Assembly (NCBI GenBank): GCA_049323615.1
Contig: JBMOPD010000035.1
Coordinates: forward strand, 1-64,000
Direction: 5' to 3'
Length of the DNA stretch: 64,000 bases
DNA from: JBMOPD01 sp049323615
Lineage (GTDB): Bacteria; Bacillota; Desulfotomaculia; Desulfotomaculales; Desulfocucumaceae
Made by a program: the position numbers and the translations under genes. How positions within the stretch are numbered: position 1 is the first letter of the stretch; each line of letters starts with the position of its first letter. This document shows, one piece after another, positions 48,372-55,877 of this stretch. The notes under the pieces were generated by a model. That model saw only the letters and a list, made by a program, of their open reading frames with translations, was not told where the DNA came from and made no database searches.

Positions 48372-51300
48372 CTATAGCGCGTTAATCATGGCCATGATCT
48401 GTTCGTTGGTGCAGCCCTTGACGTTTAAGGCCCCGCAGCGGCAGGAGGAAGCGCAGGCCCCGCAGCCCTTGCACAGGGCCTCGTTGACCACGGCAACCTT
48501 TTCTTTGGCGTCCACTGTAATGGCCTTGGCCGGGCAGACCGACTCGCAGACCCCGCAGCCGGCGCACTTCTTCTTGTTGACCACGGCGCTCTTGCCTTCC
48601 ACGTCGATGGATTCCTTGGCCAGCACGGTGCAGGCCCTGGCCACCGCGGCCTTGGCCTGGGCGATGTTCTCCTCCAGGTTCTTGGGCCCGTGGGCCAGCC
48701 CGCACATGAACACGCCGTCAGTGCCGAAGTCCACCGGGCGCAGCTTTAAGTGCGCCTCCAGGAAGAAGCCCTCCTGGTTCAGGGGAACCTTGAAGAACTG
48801 GGAAAGCTTGCTGTTGTCGGCAGGCACGATGGCGGCAGCCAGGCCTACCACGTCGGCGTCAATAACCACCGGCACCCCCAGCACGTGGTCGGTGACCGTC
48901 ACCTTCACCTTGTCGCCGGCTGCCTCCACCACAGGCTTGTTGTCGGCGGCGTAGCGGATAAAGATGACTCCCTTGCGCCTGGCCTCGGTGTACATGTCCT
49001 CGTAGAACCCGTAGGTGCGGATGTCCCGGTAGAGTATGAACACGTTGGCGTCCGGGTTGGCTTCCTTGATCTTGAGCGCCTGCTTGACGGACTTGGTGCA
49101 GCAGATCCGGCTGCAGTAGGGCCGCTCGGGCTCCCTGGACCCCACACACTGGATGAATACGATGTTCTTGGCGCCTGCCAGCTTGCCCCCGGCCAGGTCC
49201 GATTCCAGCTCAAGCAGGGTTTTAACCCTGTCGTTCTGCCCGTACAGGTATTCACTGGGCTTGTATTCTTCCCCGCCGGTGGCGATGATGGTCACGCCGT
49301 GCTGGATCTCTTCCCCGCTGGTCAGCTTGGTCACGAAATTGCCGACGAATCCGTGGGCCTCGGCAATCTCGGCGCCTGTATATACCTTAATCAGGCTGTT
49401 GGACTTGATTTTTTCAATCAGGCCGGCCACGTAGGACGGGACATCCTCGCCCTTCATGCCGAAGCGGATGCGGTTGGCGATGCCGCCCAGCTGGCCGGAC
49501 TTCTCCACCAGGCTCACTTTGTAGCCCTGGGCGGCCATGTTCAGGGCGGCGTTCATGCCGGCCACACCGCCGCCGATGACCAGGGCGTCGTGGTTCATGC
49601 CCAGGCTGATGCCGGCCACCGGCTCCAGCAGGGAGGCCTTGTACACCGCCATTTTGACCAGGTCCTTGGCCTTCCCGGTGGCCTTTTCGGGCTCACTCTG
49701 GTGCACCCAGGAGCACTGGTCCCGGATGTTGGCCATTTCGAACAGGTTGGGGTTCAAGCCCGCTTCCTTCAGTGTTTCCTGGAACATGGGCTCATGGGTC
49801 CTGGGGCTGCAGGAGGCTACCACAATACGGTTGAGGCCGTATTTTTCAATGGCTTCCCTGATCTGCCCGGCGGTGTCCTGGGAGCAGGCGTACAGCTTTT
49901 CATCGGCAAACACGACGCCCGGCAGGGTCCTGGCAAAGGCCACCACCTCGGGCACCTTGACCACGCTGCCGATGTTTATTCCGCAGTGGCAGACGAAAAC
50001 ACCGGTGCGTATAATCTCCCCGGCCACGTCCTTCTCGGGGGGATATTCTTTCTTCTTGACCAGGGTGCCCCTGGCCCCGGACAGTATCACCGATGAATCG
50101 CCCGCTGCGGCGCTGGCCTGCATGACGGTCTCGGGAATGTCCCTGGGGCCGCTGAAGGCTCCGGCCACGTAGATTCCGGGCCTGTTGGTGCCCACGCCGG
50201 TCAGGCCGGCGGGCTCGGCGAAGTTGAACTTGTTCAGGTCCAGGCCCAGCTTGCCGGCCAGTTCAACCATTTCCCCGGAGGGCTCCAGCCCGATGGAAAG
50301 AACCACCAGGTCGAATTCTTCGTTGGATATCGACCCGTCCTCGTTGGAATAGCGGATCCTGAGGTTGCCGCTGCCGTCAGTGGCCTCGGTGACCTCGAAT
50401 ACCCTGGACCGGATGAAGCGCACTCCCTGTTCATTCCTGGCCCGGTCGTAGTATTTTTCAAACTCCTTGCCGTAGGTGCGCATGTCCATATAGAAAATGG
50501 CGGCATCCAGCTCATAGGGCGTGTGCTCCTTGGCAATGACCGCCTCCTTGATGGCGTACATGCAGCACACCGATGAGCAGTAGCCGTGGTCCAGCTTGCA
50601 GTTCCTGGAGCCGACGCACTGTATCCAGGCGATTTTTTTGGGCTCCTTGTGGTCCGAGGGGCGCACCAGGTGGCCGCCGAAGGGGCCCGAGGCGCTCAGG
50701 ATGCGCTCGAACTCAAGGCTGGTCAGCACGTTGGGGAACTTGCCGTAGCCGTAGTAGAACAGGGCCTCCGCGTTGAAGGCGTCAAAGCCGGGGCTCAAAA
50801 CGACGGCCCCCACGTTGATGTCGATGACCTCTTCCTGCATGTCGAAATTGATGGCATCGGCCTGGCATTGCTTCAGGCATAGGCCACAGGCCTTGGGATT
50901 TTTAACCTTCAAACACTTTTCTTTATCTATGGCGTAGGCGTTGGGGTAGGCCTGGGCATAAAGCTTGTAGATGGCTTTCCTTTTATCCAGGCCCTGGTTG
51001 AAGGCGTCGTCCACTTTAACCGGACATTTCTCGGCGCAGGACCCGCAGCCCGTGCACTTGTCCGGATCCACCAGGCGGGCTTTTTTCAGTACGGCGGCCT
51101 TAAAATTCCCCGGCTCACCCTGCAGGTCCACAAGCTCGGAACCGGTCATGATTTCGATGTTCAGGTGGCGCCCGCACTCAACCAGCTTTGGTGACAGAAT
51201 GCACATGGAGCAGTCGTTGGTGGGGAACGTCTTGTCCAGCATCGGCATGGTGCCGCCGATGGCCGGCTTTTTCTCCACCAGGTAGACGTAGTACCCGGAC

Positions 51301-51386
51301 TCGGCCAGGTCCAGGGATGCCTGGATACCCGCGATACCGGCGCCCAGTACCAGTACGGCCCCGACTTTATCGGGCTTCTTTGTCAT
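48372..51386 (-). CDS. hdrA: heterodisulfide reductase subunit A of the Flox set
   Basis: A 1004-residue long-form HdrA. FAD motif GAGIAG is at residues 15-20. NDCSMCILSPKLVECGRH has three cysteines, followed by CTGCGSCAEKCP and CGLCLKQC. VIGGGVAGMNAAL opens the second half. The C-terminus has CAGCGVCESVCP and CKGCGACASSCRCG, where a Cys follows Arg instead of the usual CP. It is the first gene of the hdrA-floxDCBA unit, which by family knowledge couples NADH oxidation to ferredoxin and a second acceptor. ATG start. Confidence 0.94.
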   Translation of the reverse strand: MTKKPDKVGAVLVLGAGIAGIQASLDLAESGYYVYLVEKKPAIGGTMPMLDKTFPTNDCSMCILSPKLVECGRHLNIEIMTGSELVDLQGEPGNFKAAVLKKARLVDPDKCTGCGSCAEKCPVKVDDAFNQGLDKRKAIYKLYAQAYPNAYAIDKEKCLKVKNPKACGLCLKQCQADAINFDMQEEVIDINVGAVVLSPGFDAFNAEALFYYGYGKFPNVLTSLEFERILSASGPFGGHLVRPSDHKEPKKIAWIQCVGSRNCKLDHGYCSSVCCMYAIKEAVIAKEHTPYELDAAIFYMDMRTYGKEFEKYYDRARNEQGVRFIRSRVFEVTEATDGSGNLRIRYSNEDGSISNEEFDLVVLSIGLEPSGEMVELAGKLGLDLNKFNFAEPAGLTGVGTNRPGIYVAGAFSGPRDIPETVMQASAAAGDSSVILSGARGTLVKKKEYPPEKDVAGEIIRTGVFVCHCGINIGSVVKVPEVVAFARTLPGVVFADEKLYACSQDTAGQIREAIEKYGLNRIVVASCSPRTHEPMFQETLKEAGLNPNLFEMANIRDQCSWVHQSEPEKATGKAKDLVKMAVYKASLLEPVAGISLGMNHDALVIGGGVAGMNAALNMAAQGYKVSLVEKSGQLGGIANRIRFGMKGEDVPSYVAGLIEKIKSNSLIKVYTGAEIAEAHGFVGNFVTKLTSGEEIQHGVTIIATGGEEYKPSEYLYGQNDRVKTLLELESDLAGGKLAGAKNIVFIQCVGSREPERPYCSRICCTKSVKQALKIKEANPDANVFILYRDIRTYGFYEDMYTEARRKGVIFIRYAADNKPVVEAAGDKVKVTVTDHVLGVPVVIDADVVGLAAAIVPADNSKLSQFFKVPLNQEGFFLEAHLKLRPVDFGTDGVFMCGLAHGPKNLEENIAQAKAAVARACTVLAKESIDVEGKSAVVNKKKCAGCGVCESVCPAKAITVDAKEKVAVVNEALCKGCGACASSCRCGALNVKGCTNEQIMAMINAL

Positions 51387-51479
51387 CTTTGCATCACATC
51401 CGTCCTCACAAAAAAATTATTAACCTTCTCCCCTTCCGACGTCATTCTTGCGTCGAATTATCAAATTGATGCGGGCTAG

Positions 51480-51491
51480 TTAAGTACTTAA
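51480..51491. promoter_or_regulatory. 12-bp perfect palindrome upstream of hdrA-flox
   Basis: TTAAGTACTTAA is self-complementary and lies about 95 bp upstream of the hdrA ATG, downstream of an AT-rich stretch (51541-51575, with AATGATAAAATATACT on the minus strand) that could be the promoter. It could be an operator, but no regulator gene is adjacent. The intergenic region 51387-51665 otherwise holds only the terminator listed next. Confidence 0.35.
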
Positions 51492-51594
51492 ATAACAGCT
51501 CCTGCAATCCCGCCGGTCTTTCACCTCCGTCCAGTATATTTTATCATTAAAAACTTTAATTTTTAATGTAAAATTTACTGGCCGTTTTAGCAAA

Positions 51595-51627
51595 GGGCGG
51601 CAGTCGCACTGCCGCCCCTCTTTTTTT
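51595..51627. terminator. terminator hairpin after acsE
   Basis: GGGCGGCAG and CTGCCGCCC form a perfect 9-bp stem with a 5-nt loop (51595-51617). The better T run (CTC then seven Ts) is on the plus strand. The minus-strand flank is TTTGCTAAAAC. It lies 48 bp after the acsE stop and so probably ends the acs operon, although a plus-strand transcript would be terminated more efficiently. Confidence 0.65.
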
Positions 51628-51665
51628 CTACTGACAGTGGCGGTATAACTTTCAGCACACCGAAT

Positions 51666-52460
51666 TTATCTCTGGCGGAAAGTCTTTAAGAACGAGTCGC
51701 AGTAGATATCCTTGTTCAGTAGCACATTGGCGGCCGCCACAGCGTCGACCAGCTCGGGGTCGTCCACGTCGGCAATGGCGGAATCCAGGCCTACCGCCAT
51801 GCACATGATCAGGAAGGTCCTGTTCAGCAGGTGGCGGTTGGTGCAGCGCTGGGAGGTGTTGGAAAGACCCAGGGTGGTCCGCACCCCGGGGGCCAGCGCC
51901 TTGATCTGGCGGATGGCCTCAAGAACCTCCACCCCGTGCTCCTGGGCCACGTTGGCGGGCAGCATCAGGGGGTCGATATAGAGGTCTTCCATGGGAATTC
52001 CGTGCATATCGGCATTGACCACTATTTCCATGGCCAGCGCGGCGCGGTCGGAAGCGCTCTTGGGCACTCCCTTCTCATTCATGGCCAGGCCGATGATGGC
52101 GGCATTGTACTTGGCTGCCATGGGCAGATAGAGGTCCATCTTCCACTGGTCGGCGTGGGTGGAGTTGATCATTACCTTGCCGTGCTTGTTGGCGGCGCAC
52201 CCGGCCTCAATGGCCTCGGGGTTGGTGGAGTCGACGCAACACGGGATGGAAACAGTCTCATTGCATATGTTAACCAGCCACTCCATTACGGCGGGCTGAT
52301 CCTTGGCTTCCACGGTGGGCCCGGTGTTGACGTCCAGGTAGTGGGCGCCGGCCTCGTACTGGCGCTTGGCCCAGTGCTTGATGGGCTCGGGATCCTTGTT
52401 CAGGATACCCTCGCGGATGTCTTTAAACATTCCGTTGATCCGCTCACCTATCAGGATCAT
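51666..52460 (-). CDS. acsE: methyltetrahydrofolate:corrinoid iron-sulfur protein methyltransferase AcsE
   Basis: Moves the methyl group from methyl-THF to the cobalt of the corrinoid protein AcsCD. The 264-residue pterin-binding-fold protein has LIGERINGMF at the N-terminus, YLDVNTGP near residues 42-48, CVDSTNPEAIEAG near 75-87, the MINSTHA loop and the GLSNTSQ motif near 200. ATG 52460 follows AAAGGAGG by 8 nt. Last gene of the acs operon, joining it functionally with metVF downstream. Confidence 0.96.
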   Translation of the reverse strand: MILIGERINGMFKDIREGILNKDPEPIKHWAKRQYEAGAHYLDVNTGPTVEAKDQPAVMEWLVNICNETVSIPCCVDSTNPEAIEAGCAANKHGKVMINSTHADQWKMDLYLPMAAKYNAAIIGLAMNEKGVPKSASDRAALAMEIVVNADMHGIPMEDLYIDPLMLPANVAQEHGVEVLEAIRQIKALAPGVRTTLGLSNTSQRCTNRHLLNRTFLIMCMAVGLDSAIADVDDPELVDAVAAANVLLNKDIYCDSFLKTFRQR

Positions 52461-52490
52461 TCATTATACCTCCTTTGTTTGCAGGATGGT

Positions 52491-53441
52491 TTAGTATTTC
52501 ACCGGCTCCATCATCTTGTCGATGTTGGCCTTAAACTGCTTGACCGATTCCGGATGGCGCATTACAAGGATAGCCCCGCTGGCCTGGGCAAAGGTGGTGG
52601 CCGTCATGACCTCCCAAAGGATGGCCCGGCGGAACTGGTCTCCCCACTCGGGAGTCTCATCCCTGGAGGCCTTGGCTTCTTTGGCCTTCCAGGCTTCCTG
52701 TCCGACAAAGCAGATAACCGGCATGGCCAGCATCTTGTCGCCGGTCAGGGCCCCCAGCCTGGCGCGCTCCATAATCGAGTAGGCATACTCGATGCCGTAG
52801 CCCAGGGCGCCCACCAGGGGGTCGATGGCAATCCTGCTGGCGGCCAGTCCCATTTCGGTTATCAGAATGTTTAACTGCTTGGCAAGGTTGATGTCCAGCG
52901 GGCTGGACGCAATGATGGAGTGCCCGTTCACCATGCAGGCGGCAGTTATGGTCTTGTAGTTGTTGGGGGTGGCGCAGCCCAGCAGGGCCACCTTTCCGGC
53001 CAGGGCCTCACCCACCGCCGGCATGATTTCGGCGTCCTTTTCCTCAACGCCGCAGCCGATAACGATCAACGGTACATTAATGGCATCGGCCACAGCCTTG
53101 GCGGTTTTGGCGCAATCCGCGGGGCTCGCGTTTTTGAAATCCGGGTGGGCGCTGGTCAGCCTCAGGCAAACCAGGTCGGCGCCGTATTCCACGTTTTTCT
53201 TGGCCCAGGCCACCGGGTCCCCCAGCACTCCCTCGAAGGGGGCCTTTAATATATCGGGCCAGTCAACGGGCTCCATATCGCAAACTTCCAGTGCCACCAC
53301 CGGGCGGTTGGGCATTTCGCCCTCAAAGAACAGGAAGGGCAGCGTGCTGTCCCCGCCCACTTTGACAACATTGGGCTCTACACCAAGGACCATCTCGTTT
53401 ACCTTGCTGGTCCATCTTTCCTTTGCTATCGTTACAGCCAT
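52491..53441 (-). CDS. acsD: corrinoid iron-sulfur protein small subunit AcsD
   Basis: The small (delta) subunit of CFeSP, a TIM barrel that caps the corrinoid together with AcsC. The frame opens at 53489, but AAAGGAG followed 8 nt later by ATG 53441 (MAVTIAKERW) marks the start, giving 316 residues. Conserved segments include GGDSTLPFLFFEGEMPNRP, VCLRLTSAHPD, VIGCGVEEKDAEIMP and IDPLVGALGYGIEYAYSIMERARLGAL-type sequence. Between acsF and acsE. Confidence 0.95.
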   Translation of the reverse strand: MAVTIAKERWTSKVNEMVLGVEPNVVKVGGDSTLPFLFFEGEMPNRPVVALEVCDMEPVDWPDILKAPFEGVLGDPVAWAKKNVEYGADLVCLRLTSAHPDFKNASPADCAKTAKAVADAINVPLIVIGCGVEEKDAEIMPAVGEALAGKVALLGCATPNNYKTITAACMVNGHSIIASSPLDINLAKQLNILITEMGLAASRIAIDPLVGALGYGIEYAYSIMERARLGALTGDKMLAMPVICFVGQEAWKAKEAKASRDETPEWGDQFRRAILWEVMTATTFAQASGAILVMRHPESVKQFKANIDKMMEPVKY

Positions 53442-53481
53442 TACTCCCGCTCCTTTCGTAAAATAGGGGGTACGACACTTC

Positions 53482-54240
53482 TCAAACAATGCCGGTCTTT
53501 TTCAGGATGTCGCTCACTGCCGACACCACCGGCGAGTCGTCCGGTAAATTTACCAGAGGTTTACTGTGCAGGTCGTAATCCCGCACCTGATCGTCCAGGG
53601 GGATGGTGCCCGCCAGCTCGAGGCCGGTGCGCTCAATCTCGTCCCTGAGCGCTTCAACGGTTCCATCGGTTACCTTGCTGACCACAAGGTACATCTTCCT
53701 GATATCCAATCCCAGAGATTCCACCAGCTCTTTAACCCTGCCGGCAGACCTGATACCCCTGGCGCTGGAGTCGCTGGTAACCAGAAGCACATCCACGTTC
53801 TGGGTGGTCCTGCGGCTTAAGTGCTCCAGTCCGGCCTCATTATCCATCACCACAAAGGGATAATTCTTGCTCAGGTCCTGCATAAAGCCGCGTACCAGGT
53901 TGTTGGCGTAGCAGTAACAGCCGGCGCCTTCGGGCCCTCCCATAACCAGCAGGTCTACGTCATCACCCTCGGCCAGTGACTGGTGAACACGGTACTCCAC
54001 GTACTGGTCCTTGGTCATTCCGGCCGGCAGGGGCTCGAGATTCCTGTTAATGCGGTTAAGGGTTTCGGAAATGGTATCTTCCACCCCGATTCCCAGTGCT
54101 TCGTGCAAATTGGCGTTGGCGTCCGCGTCCACGGCCAGGACCGGACCTCTGCCCGCTTTCGTGATCTGCCTGATCAGGAGGGCGGCCATGGTTGTCTTGC
54201 CGGTCCCTCCTTTTCCTGCTATGGCGATGGTGAAAGCCAT
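53482..54240 (-). CDS. acsF: CooC/AcsF-type nickel-insertion ATPase
   Basis: A 252-residue MinD/CooC-family ATPase for maturation of the nickel sites of ACS or CODH. The deviant P-loop is AGKGGTGKTTM (residues 8-18), with VDADANANL as the switch, a CYC metal-binding motif (GAGCYCYANN, near 108-112), and MDNEAGLEHLSRRT. The position between acsC and acsD is typical for AcsF in clostridial clusters. It differs from the other CooC (60217), so two dedicated chaperones are present. ATG start. Confidence 0.9.
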   Translation of the reverse strand: MAFTIAIAGKGGTGKTTMAALLIRQITKAGRGPVLAVDADANANLHEALGIGVEDTISETLNRINRNLEPLPAGMTKDQYVEYRVHQSLAEGDDVDLLVMGGPEGAGCYCYANNLVRGFMQDLSKNYPFVVMDNEAGLEHLSRRTTQNVDVLLVTSDSSARGIRSAGRVKELVESLGLDIRKMYLVVSKVTDGTVEALRDEIERTGLELAGTIPLDDQVRDYDLHSKPLVNLPDDSPVVSAVSDILKKTGIV

Positions 54241-54419
54241 TTTTTACACTTCCCTTCCATATACATTACTTCCAAAAAATACTGCTAATATTGCTGCAGC
54301 GTTGGGAACCGGCCGGGTATGGCGCGCCGGCGGGAACGAACTGACATCACCCGTAGCATTTACCAAACTGGAATTGGCCATGAACACTTTATTGAGGGAC
54401 CTTTTTCGATTAGTCCCTT

Positions 54420-55754
54420 TTATGCCCAGCGCTGCTTCAGGAAAGTGGCGATCCCGGAGGACTCGCGGGGCCCTACCAGTACTTCCCAGCCGGACAGTTC
54501 GTTTAATTTACCGCTCAGCACGGCCACGCCGCCCGGTATGATCACCTTGCGGTGCTTAACCTTGTCGGCGATACCCGAGTTCTGAAGCATTTCGGTGATT
54601 TTTTCCGGAGTAAACTTGCCTGCGGCCCACCCGGTCATGACCGAGATGCCGTCGGTGTCCACGGGCAGGATGTATCCCGGCACCCTGGAGGCTTCCACGT
54701 CGCCGGCCACGCAGAAGTAGGTCAGCGAGAAGTTGGTGGTCACGTACACCGGGGAATCCGGGGTGACATTGCCGATCTCGTAAATCTTGGCCTCCACGGC
54801 AATGGGTTTCTGCGGGTCGGTGTAAATATTCAGGCGCAGCGTGATCAGCGGCAGCACATCCGCCGGATCGGCGCTGTCTATGACCACTATGCTGGCGTAC
54901 TTGGCGATATAAATGCCGGCGTCCACCACAGCCTGGAAGGGATCCTGGTTATCCGCGAAGGCGATGGTGGGATATCCGAAGGGCCGGAATTTTTTAAGGG
55001 CCTGGCGGCGCAGCTGGGTCTGGTCGTTCAGCACCCGGTTCACTTCGCGGGCGCCTGAATCCAGAACGAGCTGCTTGTGCCCCATGCCCACGGCTTTTTC
55101 CACCAGGGCGGCCAGTTCATTCAGGTCGGCGCCCTTTACCACCATGGGCACATCGAATTTTTTGGCCAGGTTGGTCATGGCCTCCAGGTTGGCTGCCGTT
55201 GCCCCGCAAACCAGCGGTTTTTTGGCGCCCACAATCTCCAGCGCCTTTTCAATGGCGGCGGGGTCCTCGCTCATCAGCACCAGGGGGAAATCGGTCTTTT
55301 CTGCCGCCGCTTTGACGGCGTCGGCGAACTTGCCGGCATCACCGGAGCAGTTGCCAACGGCCACCAGGTTGACGTTGTGCACCTGGCCGACGCGGTCGAA
55401 TACCAGCTTGTTGATCTGGTCCACCTTGGCGGCGATTTCACCGGCGGCCATGGTGTCGCACACCGACACCGCGATTCCGGTCATGTGCTCAAATCGCTTG
55501 TCGTGGCGGAACAGCACGGTCTCATTGCCCAGTTCGATAGCCTTTTCGCCTGCGCCGATTTTAACCAGGGCAACGGGCGGAGCGGAAGCCGAATCCAGCG
55601 CCTCCTTGGCGGTGTCGCTGACGTGGGGGCATTGATCCAGGCTGGCCTTACCGCTGGCCAGCGCCATGGCAAAGGCCAGGCAGGTGGGTTGACCGCAGTC
55701 CTTGCAGTTGGTTTTGGGCAGTTGCTTAAAAATCTCTAAACCTGTTAAACCCAT
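54420..55754 (-). CDS. acsC: corrinoid iron-sulfur protein large subunit AcsC
   Basis: The large (gamma) subunit of CFeSP, which carries a reductive-activation [4Fe-4S] cluster and binds the corrinoid. From ATG 55754 (behind AAAGGAG) it has 444 residues. The cluster cysteines are C17, C20, C25 and C42 (NCKDCGQPTC...QCPH). A TIM barrel follows, then the C-terminal corrinoid-binding domain with YFCVAGDVEASRVPGYILPVDTDGIS-type sequence. The frame upstream to 55850 has no homology. 179 bp of noncoding DNA separate it from acsF. Confidence 0.95.
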   Translation of the reverse strand: MGLTGLEIFKQLPKTNCKDCGQPTCLAFAMALASGKASLDQCPHVSDTAKEALDSASAPPVALVKIGAGEKAIELGNETVLFRHDKRFEHMTGIAVSVCDTMAAGEIAAKVDQINKLVFDRVGQVHNVNLVAVGNCSGDAGKFADAVKAAAEKTDFPLVLMSEDPAAIEKALEIVGAKKPLVCGATAANLEAMTNLAKKFDVPMVVKGADLNELAALVEKAVGMGHKQLVLDSGAREVNRVLNDQTQLRRQALKKFRPFGYPTIAFADNQDPFQAVVDAGIYIAKYASIVVIDSADPADVLPLITLRLNIYTDPQKPIAVEAKIYEIGNVTPDSPVYVTTNFSLTYFCVAGDVEASRVPGYILPVDTDGISVMTGWAAGKFTPEKITEMLQNSGIADKVKHRKVIIPGGVAVLSGKLNELSGWEVLVGPRESSGIATFLKQRWA

Positions 55755-55799
55755 TCTCCGTACTCCTTTCTCAGAAGTTATTTTATTGAAAAAGTGATA

Positions 55800-55836
55800 C
55801 CTGAGGACACCCGGCCAAAATCCGGGCGCCCTCAGG
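55800..55836. promoter_or_regulatory. intercistronic hairpin between acsB and acsC
   Basis: CCTGAGG-ACA-CCCGG, a short A-rich loop, then CCGGG-CGC-CCTCAGG form a stem interrupted by a small internal loop. It lies in the 123-bp space between acsB and acsC, without a strong T run. It is more likely to act in mRNA stability or differential expression of acsB over acsC than as a full terminator. Confidence 0.55.
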
Positions 55837-55877
55837 AACGCGGTGTTCAACAGACAATACTTGTCAAAGCTCCGCTA

